Positions 18,159 to 26,778 of a stretch of 64,000 nucleotides of DNA are shown here, in pieces. Within the stretch, counting starts at the first letter, position 1, and each line of letters opens with the position of its first letter. Made by a program: the position numbers and the translations under genes. The notes under the pieces are model-generated. The model was given only the letters and a program-made list of their open reading frames with translations. It searched no databases and was not told where the DNA came from. This DNA is from Roseivirga seohaensis (GTDB taxonomy: Bacteria > Bacteroidota > Bacteroidia > Cytophagales > Cyclobacteriaceae), in the NCBI RefSeq assembly GCF_001592945.1, contig NZ_LRPB01000012.1, positions 62,001 through 126,000 on the forward strand, given 5' to 3'.

Positions 18159-20573
18159 TTATTTTCTTATTACTGCCCCAAGCTCGCGCTCAAAACCTTG
18201 CATTAATCGGCTCATACATTTGTCAATCACCTTGTCGGTCAATGTCTTTTCTTGGTCTTGAAGATAGAAACTGATGGCGTAGGCTTTTTTGCCTGCGTCA
18301 ATTTTATCGCCTTCATAAACATCAAAAACACTAATACGATTGACCAGTGATCGCTCAAGCTTTTCTGCTAACTTCCGAATGTCATCAAAATTTACGGCTT
18401 TATCAACAACTAATGATAAGTCTCTTTTTACCTCTGGGTATTTAGAGATGGGCTGGAAGGTAAATTCAGAAGATGATAGCTTTTGAATATAGTCCCAATC
18501 GAAATCAGCAAAGAAAACTTCGGTAGATACATCGGCTAACTTGGCAACTTCTGCATTTACCTTTCCAAGCTGCACGATTGGTTTTTTATTGGTAGAAATG
18601 CTTAGCCCATAACCGAATAAATCACTGTCAGTTTCTTGGCTTTCGATTTTATGTATACCAAACTTGGCCAATAACTTAAGCACAATGGCCGATAAATCAT
18701 GGAAGTTAACCTTTCTGCTTGGCGCCAGCCAACTTTCAGGCGCGGAATTTCCTGTTATAAACAATGAAAGCCTAGAACGCTCTACATATTTTTCTTTGAT
18801 GAAATGATAGGTGGTTCCGAACTCGAAAAGTTTTAGGTCACCGTTCTTACGTTTCACATTTCTATCAATAACCTCAAGGCCATGGAATAAAAGTGTTTGG
18901 CGCATTACGTTTAAATCTTCACTTAAATAGTTGAGAATTTTAACGTTTTCATTTTCGTCAATTGCTGCTGTTCCAGTTGAATAGCCATCTTTAGTAAGCG
19001 AGTTAGTGACTATTTCATGAAAACCAGCCCCTGCCAATAAACGAGAGGTTTCTTTTTTAATTCCGTCTGCATCTGTAGAAGGAAATTCCGATAGGAAAGT
19101 GCTGCTTAAATGGTCATCGATTTCAATATTGTTGTAACCATAAATTCTCAATACTTCTTCCACAATATCAGCTTCGCGCTGAACATCTACACGGTAGGGA
19201 GGAACAATGGCGGTAAATCCAGTTTCAGTTTCGTTCTGAATTTGAATATCTAGGCTTTCTAATATTGACTTGATTTTGTCATTACCTATTGCTTTTCCAA
19301 TCAGTCGGTCAATGTTCGCAAACTTTACGTCTACTTTAAAATTCTCGATAAGTGTTGGGTAGAAGTCGGCAAGAGGTGATGAAATTTCGCCTCCGGCAAG
19401 CTCTTTAACAAGCAATGCAGCATATTTCAAAGCGTAAACGGTAATGTTAGGGTCAGTTCCACGCTCATAGCGGAAAGAAGCATCCGTTTTTAATTGATGC
19501 TTCTGAGCGCTTTTTCGAATGTAATCGGGAGAGAAATAAGCGCTCTCTAAAAATACATTTTTCGTAGTTTTTTTAACACCTGACTTGATGCCCCCAAATA
19601 CCCCGGCAATACACATTCCGCCAGCTTCATTACAAATCATCAGGTCTGTATCGGCTAGTTTCCTTTCTTTCTCATCAAGGGTTGTGAATGATGTTCCTTC
19701 AGGAAGCGTTTTTACGGTTACTTTGTCGCCAACAATTTCATCTGCATCAAAGGCATGCATTGGCTGACCAAGGCTATGGAGTACAAAGTTGGTAATGTCA
19801 ACCACGTTGTTCGTAGGCTTAATTCCAATGGCATTTAGTCTAGCCTTTAACCAATCAGGGGAATCAGTTACAGTAACTCCAGTAATGGTAAGGGAAGAAT
19901 ACCTTGGGCATGCTTCGGTATTTTCAACGGTTACCGGAACAACTCTTTTCTCATTATCTACTTTGAAGCTTTCAACTGATGGGAATGTAGCAGGTCTATT
20001 TAGTAGAGCTTTTAGGTCTCTGGCCACACCAATGTGTGAAGCACCATCGGCCCGGTTTGGTGTTAAACCAATTTCAAAAACGAAATCAGATTCTAAATTG
20101 AAATAATCAGCTGCGGGAGCTCCGTTTGGCAAATCTGTATCGAGTACTAAAATACCATCATGAGATTGGCCAAGGCCTATTTCATCTTCGGCACAAATCA
20201 TCCCTTCAGAAACTTCTCCTCTAATTTTGGCCTTTTTTATTTGGAATGAATCGCCAGAACTTGGATAAAGAGTAGCGCCAACAGTTGCAACAATTACTTT
20301 TTGACCTGCTTTCACATTTGGAGCGCCACAGACAATAGGAGAAAGTTGCTCTTCACCAATGTCAACGGTAGTTACACTTAATTTATCTGCGTTGGGGTGT
20401 TTTGCACAAGTGATTACTTCACCTATTACCAAGCCTTTAAGGCCTCCTTTTACAGATTCTACTTCCTCCCAAGTTTCTACTTCTAATCCTGAGCCAGTTA
20501 AAAGTGCTGCAATTTCTTCTGCAGATTCAGTGATTTGAATATATTCTTTAAGCCAGTTAAGGGAAATCTTCAT
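18159..20573 (-). CDS. pheT: phenylalanyl-tRNA synthetase beta subunit
   Basis: 804 residues. The start MKISLNWLKEYIQI is the standard N-terminus. An EMAP-like tRNA-binding domain (about 40-150), B3/B4 and B5 domains, and a C-terminal ferredoxin-like anticodon-binding domain (SKYPEVKRDLSLVVD and the final 90 residues) are all present. It makes Phe-tRNA as an alpha2-beta2 enzyme; pheS is not in this window. It is the first gene of the leftward run pheT, coiled coil, zapA, rny. Confidence 0.97.
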   Translation of the reverse strand: MKISLNWLKEYIQITESAEEIAALLTGSGLEVETWEEVESVKGGLKGLVIGEVITCAKHPNADKLSVTTVDIGEEQLSPIVCGAPNVKAGQKVIVATVGATLYPSSGDSFQIKKAKIRGEVSEGMICAEDEIGLGQSHDGILVLDTDLPNGAPAADYFNLESDFVFEIGLTPNRADGASHIGVARDLKALLNRPATFPSVESFKVDNEKRVVPVTVENTEACPRYSSLTITGVTVTDSPDWLKARLNAIGIKPTNNVVDITNFVLHSLGQPMHAFDADEIVGDKVTVKTLPEGTSFTTLDEKERKLADTDLMICNEAGGMCIAGVFGGIKSGVKKTTKNVFLESAYFSPDYIRKSAQKHQLKTDASFRYERGTDPNITVYALKYAALLVKELAGGEISSPLADFYPTLIENFKVDVKFANIDRLIGKAIGNDKIKSILESLDIQIQNETETGFTAIVPPYRVDVQREADIVEEVLRIYGYNNIEIDDHLSSTFLSEFPSTDADGIKKETSRLLAGAGFHEIVTNSLTKDGYSTGTAAIDENENVKILNYLSEDLNVMRQTLLFHGLEVIDRNVKRKNGDLKLFEFGTTYHFIKEKYVERSRLSLFITGNSAPESWLAPSRKVNFHDLSAIVLKLLAKFGIHKIESQETDSDLFGYGLSISTNKKPIVQLGKVNAEVAKLADVSTEVFFADFDWDYIQKLSSSEFTFQPISKYPEVKRDLSLVVDKAVNFDDIRKLAEKLERSLVNRISVFDVYEGDKIDAGKKAYAISFYLQDQEKTLTDKVIDKCMSRLMQGFERELGAVIRK

Positions 20574-20647
20574 GCCGTTATTTTACTTGTTCCACCCAAT
20601 TTAGGTGAAAGAGCAAAATTAATGATTTAAGCTTTCCAACAATGTGC

Positions 20648-21265
20648 TTAGTCGTTTTTGTAGAGCTTTTCGCCTGCTTTAATCGGAACTTTCAGCAAGT
20701 TTTCGGCAGGAGGGATGGGGCAGCTATATTCTGGGTTGAAATGGCAATAAGGATTATAGGCGGTATTGAAGTCTAAAACCACAGAATTTGTGCCGTTTTC
20801 CATCAAATCAATATATCTGCCACCTCCATAAGTTTCATCACCGCTGGTGTCATCTGCAAACATTAAAAACAGCCGGTTTGGGTTAATATCGTCCCAATCT
20901 TTGTAGAGCAATAGTCTTTGTGGTTTTCCTTCTAACTCAAACTCGGCATGAGCAAATGGAATGTATTTTTCTTGTTCGCCAGTAGTGGTAGTGATAAAGA
21001 TTGGTACCTTCTTTTCGATTTCAACTAGTCGTGCCAAGATTTTATAATCTTCGTTTACTGGGTAGTAGTTCAACTTGGTGAAAGTTCTCTTGTCTTCTTC
21101 AAGTAAAGGAGAGCTAGAAGCCAGCATACGCTTGTCTTTGTCCTTTCTTTCTGTTTCAATACGTGCGATGTATTCTTTCGAACTTTCCCCGACAGTGAGA
21201 AAGTTAAATACGGTTACACCTAAAAGCAAAACGATCAAAATAACGAAAATAGTGCTCCTTTTCAT
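20648..21265 (-). CDS. DUF1684 family protein
   Basis: A 205-residue protein with an N-terminal hydrophobic anchor (residues 4-24). The DUF1684 hallmarks are present: GGGRYIDLMENG, VLDFNTAYNPYCHFNPEY and SCPIPPAENLL. This family is widespread and has no experimentally settled function. Probably anchored in the inner membrane with its domain outside, or exported. Confidence 0.88.
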   Translation of the reverse strand: MKRSTIFVILIVLLLGVTVFNFLTVGESSKEYIARIETERKDKDKRMLASSSPLLEEDKRTFTKLNYYPVNEDYKILARLVEIEKKVPIFITTTTGEQEKYIPFAHAEFELEGKPQRLLLYKDWDDINPNRLFLMFADDTSGDETYGGGRYIDLMENGTNSVVLDFNTAYNPYCHFNPEYSCPIPPAENLLKVPIKAGEKLYKND

Positions 21266-21323
21266 GCTGTAAAGTAAGGTTGAAAAGGCTGAAACTCAAA
21301 TGGAAAATTGATTTAAGTATGGG

Positions 21324-22013
21324 TTAAATTAAACTTTCGTCAGCGAAACTGAAATATCCATCATCTGTAAAAATGATATGGTCTAGAACAGGAATTTCTA
21401 GCAGATTTCCCGCGTTTTTCAATTTTTCAGTGAGTCGAATATCTGCTTGGCTAGGTTTTAGGTTGCCCGATGGGTGGTTGTGAACCAAGATGATTCCACT
21501 GGCCAAATCTTCCAATGCCTTTTTAAAAATTACTTTGGGGTCGGCTACTGTGCCTGAAACTCCGCCTAGGCTAATTACTCTTTTTTGAATTACCTCATTG
21601 TTTCTTTTGAGCATAACTACCCAAAACTGTTCAACCGGTTGGTCCATCAGCTCGGGTTTCATCAGCTCGTATACATCTCTTGAATTGGTAATCTTTAATT
21701 TCTTATCCGACTCAAATGATTTCCTCCTTCTACCTAATTCTAAGGCGCTCACAATAGAAATGGCTTTTGCTTCACCAATACCTTTGAATTGTTGAAGTTC
21801 AGTTACCGACTGTTTGGCTAATGTGTTGAGGTCGTGATTGGAGTGGGCGAGAATTTTTTTAGAGAGGTCTACAGCGCTTAATTCACGTGAGCCAGAGCCG
21901 ATAAGAATGGCTATTAACTCAGCATCGGACAGGGCTGCCTTGCCTTTTAATAGTAGCTTTTCGCGTGGCCGGTCTTCTTCAGCCCATTTAAGAATATTCA
22001 GTCCTTTTTCCAT
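21324..22013 (-). CDS. radC: RadC-family JAB-domain protein
   Basis: 229 residues with an N-terminal helix-hairpin-helix part (LQQFKGIGEAKAISIVSALE) and a C-terminal JAB/MPN domain holding the zinc site LVHNHPSGNLKPSQADI. Once named after a DNA repair mutant, RadC's role remains unproven. A stand-alone gene, 115 bases downstream of rpsT and beyond its terminator. Confidence 0.94.
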   Translation of the reverse strand: MEKGLNILKWAEEDRPREKLLLKGKAALSDAELIAILIGSGSRELSAVDLSKKILAHSNHDLNTLAKQSVTELQQFKGIGEAKAISIVSALELGRRRKSFESDKKLKITNSRDVYELMKPELMDQPVEQFWVVMLKRNNEVIQKRVISLGGVSGTVADPKVIFKKALEDLASGIILVHNHPSGNLKPSQADIRLTEKLKNAGNLLEIPVLDHIIFTDDGYFSFADESLI

Positions 22014-22079
22014 TTATATTAGAATGGGAAGACTGAATATAATAAAAGTTGATGGATATTAAATATTGGACAACAAAAA

Positions 22080-22105
22080 AAACCGAACCCTGAAGAGTTC
22101 GGTTT
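22080..22105 (-). terminator. terminator after rpsT
   Basis: AAACCGAAC and GTTCGGTTT pair around an 8-base loop. On the minus strand the hairpin is followed by a T-run (the A-run at 22075-22080 on the plus strand). Confidence 0.85.
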
Positions 22106-22128
22106 CAAGTATCGTTAGCAATTAACTC

Positions 22129-22380
22129 TTAAAGGCTGTTTACCAGCTTGGTTAATTTTGATTTGTTATTGGCAGCTTTGTTCTTGTGGATGATATTGTT
22201 CTTTGCTAGTTTATCAACCATTGAAATAACTTTTTTCAATAACTCTTGAGCCTCAGACTTATCTGAAGTATCTCTCAATCTCTTGATGTAAGTACGAGTG
22301 GTTTTGTGCTGATAACGGTTTCTCAATCGTTTAGCCTCGTTCGAACGTATTCTTTTTAATGCAGACTTATGATTTGCCAT
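22129..22380 (-). CDS. rpsT: ribosomal protein S20
   Basis: 83 residues, highly basic: MANHKSALKRIRSNEAKRLR at the start, then NRYQHKTTRTYIKRL and a C-terminal NIIHKNKAANNKSKL, all standard for S20. It binds 16S rRNA early in 30S assembly. Monocistronic, with its own promoter and terminator. Confidence 0.97.
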   Translation of the reverse strand: MANHKSALKRIRSNEAKRLRNRYQHKTTRTYIKRLRDTSDKSEAQELLKKVISMVDKLAKNNIIHKNKAANNKSKLTKLVNSL

Positions 22381-22415
22381 GTATTTATTACTTACAATTT
22401 CTCAAATTCGGGACG

Positions 22416-22446
22416 CAAAGATAGGTCTTAAAATAATATTAACAAA
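22416..22446 (-). promoter_or_regulatory. rpsT promoter, Bacteroidota type
   Basis: On the minus strand TTTG (22446-22443), a 19-base spacer, then TATCTTTG (22423-22416): a full match to the Bacteroidota TTTG / TAnnTTTG consensus. It ends 36 bases before the start codon. Confidence 0.8.
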
Positions 22447-22494
22447 TACATGCTGTTAAAATTATTCTGAATAAATAGCTTTGCTTTCACCATT

Positions 22495-23712
22495 CTATTT
22501 ACTTGAGGTTTTTTTGAGTTTGAATGTTTCAGTTCCAGATTTGCTGATAAAGCCCTTAGGTCTATCTGCTTCGGGGTCATCAGATAAAAGCATCATGATT
22601 TCATTTTTGCCGCTAAACTCGAAAATGCCCTTTATTCGAGAGAACTCTACATTGAACATGGTGAAAACAATGTCGATTTGGTGAGGAACAACATCCATGT
22701 TTAATTCATAACTAAGTCCAGCTGGAATATCTTCGATTTCAAAATTTTCACCTCCCATTACTTCATCACCCGAAATTATGGTGATAACATTGTTGTCTTC
22801 AAATGTTATCTCTACATCTTCAGCATCCCCCAAACTTGTTCCATTCCAAACACCTGTTATTCTAGGGTTTGTTGAGTTTTCAGGAGCACTATATGGTTTT
22901 GTCGTTTCAGTTGTTGGCTCTGGTTCTGCTATTTCTGGCTCTATTTCTGGCTCTATTTCTTGACGCCCTACACTTGTGATGTAATAGTCAGATTCCCAGT
23001 GTTTTCTGATTTCCTCCTTAGGAAAGCTCTCTGAGGTTATAAGTTGTTGGGATCTATTGTCGGTGTATTTTGAAAGAACTAATACCCATCGATCGTTTAG
23101 GTATTCTAGTTGAGTAATAGAGTAACCCAAGGCTAAGTTTTCTTCAATTTCTTCTGTTGGGAATGTTTCAGAAGTACGCCATCTCTGCAAGGTGATATCA
23201 TCGGTTTTTGAGCCTACTAGCGCCCACTTTCCTTGACCATAAGCCAATTTAATAATGCTTCTTCCCTCATCCCAATACTCTTTAATTTTATCTTTTGGAA
23301 ATTCAGTGGTTGTAGACCATTTTTGACCAGAGTGACTGCTGCCCTTAGACATAACCAAGGCCCAAACATCATTACCATAGGTTAACTCCGTAATAGCATA
23401 TCCAGCATCCCATAATTCTGTTATTTCATCTTTTGGGAAATCTACGCGCGTTCTCCATGACTGTAAACTATAATCTGAGGTTTTGGATGATATAACAGTC
23501 CATAAATTGTTATTATAGCTTAGGCTAGATAAATAATAATCGTTGTCCCAATCATCGCTTATTTCTTCTTTAGGAAATTCAGTCCTTGTTTTCCATTTCT
23601 GAGCTGTAATGTTGCTACCATAGGTCATTACTAAATGATACTGGCCAAAACTTATGTTCGCAGTCAATACCAATATGGTTACAATGAGTATTAGAGATGA
23701 ATTCTTACGCAT
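22495..23712 (-). CDS. secreted protein with five DUF7477-like repeats
   Basis: 405 residues. Signal peptide at 1-23 (ends ISFGQ). Five tandem repeats of about 46 residues follow, each with the pattern WxTxxxFPKEEIxxxWDxGYxIxxLxYxxxxW then LVxSK. The fourth is the most divergent (its W is lost in the WD position). An acidic Pro/Glu linker (EPEIEPEIAEPEP) leads to a C-terminal beta-rich domain of about 120 residues. The repeat resembles the DUF7477 repeats found in plant MUT9-like kinases and some bacterial kinases. Function unknown; probably a periplasmic or surface propeller. Confidence 0.8.
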   Translation of the reverse strand: MRKNSSLILIVTILVLTANISFGQYHLVMTYGSNITAQKWKTRTEFPKEEISDDWDNDYYLSSLSYNNNLWTVISSKTSDYSLQSWRTRVDFPKDEITELWDAGYAITELTYGNDVWALVMSKGSSHSGQKWSTTTEFPKDKIKEYWDEGRSIIKLAYGQGKWALVGSKTDDITLQRWRTSETFPTEEIEENLALGYSITQLEYLNDRWVLVLSKYTDNRSQQLITSESFPKEEIRKHWESDYYITSVGRQEIEPEIEPEIAEPEPTTETTKPYSAPENSTNPRITGVWNGTSLGDAEDVEITFEDNNVITIISGDEVMGGENFEIEDIPAGLSYELNMDVVPHQIDIVFTMFNVEFSRIKGIFEFSGKNEIMMLLSDDPEADRPKGFISKSGTETFKLKKTSSK

Positions 23713-23981
23713 TTCTTTTTATTGGGGAAGCCTAAATTTATTTATTCAAAACTGAAATTCCATATTTTATTGTCTGCAATGAATGCTGAATTAGGTTTAA
23801 TTCTGAAAATCTGTATTAGAATCAGCCTTGATGAGTCTAGAAGTAATGTTCAGTTTACTGAAGAAAGCCTATTAGCTTAGCTCCTTTTGTAGGTATAAAA
23901 CTTTGGCATGGAAATGGGAAGAGAGCTATAAATGCATTAATAAAATGGTCGACCCTTGTTGAAAATTTAAATATCAAGGTT

Positions 23982-24512
23982 ATGAAAAGAGTAATACTGT
24001 TTGTAGGAATAATGGTGGTTGGGCTTTTTGCCGAAGGAGAGATACAGGCTCAGAGGCGAAGTAATGAAAGCCGTAACAACCGAGATAAGGGTAGAGTTGA
24101 AAAGCGTGATGACAATCGTGGCAGAAACGATAACCGCAAAAAAGTATACAGTTCTAGAGCAAAAAAGAATGGAAGAACTGAAACCGTTGTAAAGAAAGTG
24201 GTAGTCAGAAATAATGGTTATCGTTATTCAGATAATAGAAGAGATAATAGATGGAGAAGAGTCGATAATTCATATTATGACTATGACTTTAAAAACGGAA
24301 GGCGAAATGTGGTTTACAGAAATGCCGCACCTAGCAGCAGACATATATGGGTAAATGGTTATTGGGAATACAACAGAAGGCTCAGAAGAGATGTTTGGGT
24401 GCCAGGCCATTGGGCAGTTAGACGCGACTATCATAGATGGCAAGAAGGCCGCTACAGTGTTATAGGTGGTGTTCGAGTTTGGGTGCCTGGTGTGTGGATC
24501 AGGGTTTTCTAA
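23982..24512 (+). CDS. basic secreted protein with YXWGXW-like repeats
   Basis: 176 residues: signal peptide (ends IQAQ), then a low-complexity Arg/Asn/Asp-rich region (about 24-110), then a Trp/Tyr-rich domain with repeats HIWVNGYWEYN, DVWVPGHWAV and VRVWVPGVWI. The repeat unit is the W-x-x-G-x-W type common in small Bacteroidota envelope proteins. Very basic overall; perhaps nucleic-acid or polysaccharide binding, but no evidence settles this. Shares a bidirectional terminator with lipA. Confidence 0.75.
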   Translation: MKRVILFVGIMVVGLFAEGEIQAQRRSNESRNNRDKGRVEKRDDNRGRNDNRKKVYSSRAKKNGRTETVVKKVVVRNNGYRYSDNRRDNRWRRVDNSYYDYDFKNGRRNVVYRNAAPSSRHIWVNGYWEYNRRLRRDVWVPGHWAVRRDYHRWQEGRYSVIGGVRVWVPGVWIRVF

Positions 24513-24533
24513 AATTAGACATTGATAAATGAA

Positions 24534-24556
24534 AAGAGGCGCCATTGGCGCCTCTT
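24534..24556. terminator. bidirectional terminator between the YXWGXW gene and lipA
   Basis: AAGAGGCGCC and GGCGCCTCTT pair perfectly with a 3-base loop (the GGCGCC is itself palindromic). The T-run is short, so its efficiency is uncertain. Confidence 0.65.
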
Positions 24557-24559
24557 ACA

Positions 24560-25441
24560 TTATACGTGAACATGTCTTTCTGCGTGATACGATGATCTGA
24601 CCAATGCGCCAGATTCTACATATTTAATTCCCCGTTTTAAGCCTTCTTCTTTAAAGAACTCGAATTTATCAGGGTGAACGTATTCAATTACTTCGTGATG
24701 CATTTTGGTAGGCTGCAAGTACTGGCCTAAAGTCAAGATGTCTAGCTTTACTTCAGCCAAATCGTCCATTAGTCTGAAAACCTGTTCGTCAGTTTCGCCT
24801 AAACCTAACATAGCCCCTGACTTTGAGCGTTTTCCGTATTCCTTAATGCGTTTTAATTCTTCTAAGCTTCTAGCGTATTTGGCCTGTGGACGAACTCTTC
24901 TATAAAGTTCTTCAACAGTTTCCATGTTATGCGAAACTACTTCTTGACCTGCATCAATCATTCTATATAATGCATCCCAGTTTCCTTTTACATCAGGAAT
25001 TAGCGTTTCTATGGTGGTTTCTGGGCTTAGTTTTTTCGTTTCTACTACCGTTTGGTACCAGATTTCAGCACCTCTGTCTTTAAGCTCATCTCGGTTTACC
25101 GAAGTAAGGACTGCATGCTTAACTCCCATCAGCTTAATAGCTTCAGCTACTCTTTTAGGCTCCTCGGTGTCATACTCTGGTGGGCGGCCCGTGGCTACTG
25201 CACAAAAAGAGCAACTTCTGGTACATACATTACCCAATATCATAAAGGTGGCCGTGCCGGCTCCCCAACATTCACCCATGTTTGGGCAATTGCCACTTTC
25301 GCAAATGGTATGAAGTTTATATTGATCAACCAGCTTGCGGACTTTAGCATACTCTTCTCCAATCGGGAGTTTTACACGCAACCAATCCGGTTTTTTTCTT
25401 CTGGTTTCTTTTTCTTTGGAAATTACTGGTAGTTCAATCAT
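24560..25441 (-). CDS. lipA: lipoyl synthase
   Basis: 293 residues. Radical-SAM cluster CTRSCSFC (Cys 73, 77, 80) and the auxiliary [4Fe-4S] cluster cysteines in [12 protein letters not shown] (47, 52, 58). RSSYHAE near the C-terminus carries the conserved serine ligand. It inserts two sulfurs into octanoyl groups of the lipoyl domains of 2-oxoacid dehydrogenases. Stand-alone here; no lipB nearby. Confidence 0.97.
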   Translation of the reverse strand: MIELPVISKEKETRRKKPDWLRVKLPIGEEYAKVRKLVDQYKLHTICESGNCPNMGECWGAGTATFMILGNVCTRSCSFCAVATGRPPEYDTEEPKRVAEAIKLMGVKHAVLTSVNRDELKDRGAEIWYQTVVETKKLSPETTIETLIPDVKGNWDALYRMIDAGQEVVSHNMETVEELYRRVRPQAKYARSLEELKRIKEYGKRSKSGAMLGLGETDEQVFRLMDDLAEVKLDILTLGQYLQPTKMHHEVIEYVHPDKFEFFKEEGLKRGIKYVESGALVRSSYHAERHVHV

Positions 25442-25468
25442 CCTTTTGTCCTCTGACTAACAATACCA

Positions 25469-25476
25469 CAAAGGTA
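25469..25476 (-). promoter_or_regulatory. lipA promoter -7 element
   Basis: TACCTTTG on the minus strand, an exact TAnnTTTG match, 27 bases before the lipA ATG. No convincing TTTG was found at the usual upstream distance. Confidence 0.5.
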
Positions 25477-25508
25477 AGTCAAAGGTTCCAAAATGATATG
25501 AAAGTAGC

Positions 25509-26237
25509 TTATCTTCTTTTGCCAAAATAAACTGCAATAAATGCAGCAGAGTAAATACTCTTTCCTTCGGCCTCAGGAAGAATGTCGATTTTACGAGTAA
25601 AGGCCTCTATCACAAAACCTGCCTGAATACCAAAAACCCTATTTTTTGTGGAATTGGTCTCAAAGGTCATTGATGTTTTAAGATGAAGCCCTGGAACAAT
25701 ATTCGATTCAAAAAGCCCTTTTAATGGACTAGAGGTTCCGTTAATGTTATTTACCGAATGTATGTTTGGGTCATACTGTTCTTTTCTACCTCTATAATTT
25801 ACATAGTACGGGGTTTCTAAGCCAATTGTAGGGCCTGCGGAAGCCATAGCAGAAACTCTTACGCCCTGTTGTGGTGATTTTTGGAAGAGCACTTTTTCTC
25901 TTCCGTAATAAGGACGAATAGAAATGAGATAATTAGATTTTCCAATAACGAAACTACTTCCTGTAATTGTGGTTTGTCGCGATTCTCTAGGGTGGCGAGT
26001 ATTGGCCAACTCAATGCCATAGTGCGCTAAATTTTTCTTGTCAAATGAGTTTGAGTGCCTCCAAAACAAAGAGCTTATGAGGCCACTGTTAGAGGCATGT
26101 GAGCCACCAAAAACATTTTCAATTTCATAATTCTCGTCTTCGATCCTCGTGTCAAAGCCAAAGCCCGACTGACTAAAACCAGTGTTACAGATAAATAATA
26201 ACAAGACGACTGTAAAAACTTTGACACTAATTTGCAT
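25509..26237 (-). CDS. putative outer-membrane or secreted beta-rich protein
   Basis: 242 residues with a signal peptide (ends NTGFSQ). The mature part alternates aromatic and polar residues with a C-terminal strand (YSAAFIAVYFGKR), like a small outer-membrane beta-barrel. No family recognised. Lies between lipA and a divergently transcribed OsmC gene. Confidence 0.6.
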   Translation of the reverse strand: MQISVKVFTVVLLLFICNTGFSQSGFGFDTRIEDENYEIENVFGGSHASNSGLISSLFWRHSNSFDKKNLAHYGIELANTRHPRESRQTTITGSSFVIGKSNYLISIRPYYGREKVLFQKSPQQGVRVSAMASAGPTIGLETPYYVNYRGRKEQYDPNIHSVNNINGTSSPLKGLFESNIVPGLHLKTSMTFETNSTKNRVFGIQAGFVIEAFTRKIDILPEAEGKSIYSAAFIAVYFGKRR

Positions 26238-26298
26238 ACTTGGCGTTGTAGCTCTGTTTGAGATTGCTAAATTAACGAAAAAAAATACTGCTTAGTTT

Positions 26299-26703
26299 AT
26301 GATTACTGTGAAATCAAAATATACGGGAAACCTAAGTACCGAAGCCGTTCATGTTAAATCTGGAAACGGTATTGTTACTGATGCACCTGTAGATAATAAT
26401 GGAAAAGGAGAAGCATTTTCGCCTACTGACCTTGTGGCGGCTGCATTGGGTAGTTGTATGATGACCGTTATGGCCATTGCTGGAGAGCAAAAGGGTTTAA
26501 ATATGGAAGGAATGAATGTGGAATCGACAAAAATAATGAGCGCGAACCCTCGTAGAATTTCTGAAATTAAAATGGATTTCTTTTGGGAGAATTGTACGTT
26601 GTCTGACAAAGACAGGGAGTGGATAAAGAACATTGGTTTGACATGCCCTGTTGCGCTAAGCTTGCGTGAAGACCTAAAACAATCTATCGAGTTTCATTTC
26701 TAA
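26299..26703 (+). CDS. OsmC/Ohr family protein
   Basis: 134 residues. AFSPTDLVAAALGSCMMTVM holds the first peroxidatic Cys and GLTCPVALSL the second, as in OsmC-like thiol peroxidases that reduce organic hydroperoxides. The Arg/Glu residues of the active site cannot be placed confidently by eye. Monocistronic with its own terminator. Confidence 0.92.
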   Translation: MITVKSKYTGNLSTEAVHVKSGNGIVTDAPVDNNGKGEAFSPTDLVAAALGSCMMTVMAIAGEQKGLNMEGMNVESTKIMSANPRRISEIKMDFFWENCTLSDKDREWIKNIGLTCPVALSLREDLKQSIEFHF

Positions 26704-26726
26704 GTGGATACTGCATGCTTAGAAAT

Positions 26727-26763
26727 AAAAATGCCTCATTGATTATCAGTGAGGCATTTTTTA
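26727..26763. terminator. bidirectional terminator between osmC-like gene and ettA
   Basis: AAAATGCCTCA and TGAGGCATTTT pair around a 12-base loop, with T-run on the plus strand and A-rich flank serving ettA. Confidence 0.88.
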
Positions 26764-26778
26764 TGAATTGAAAACCGA

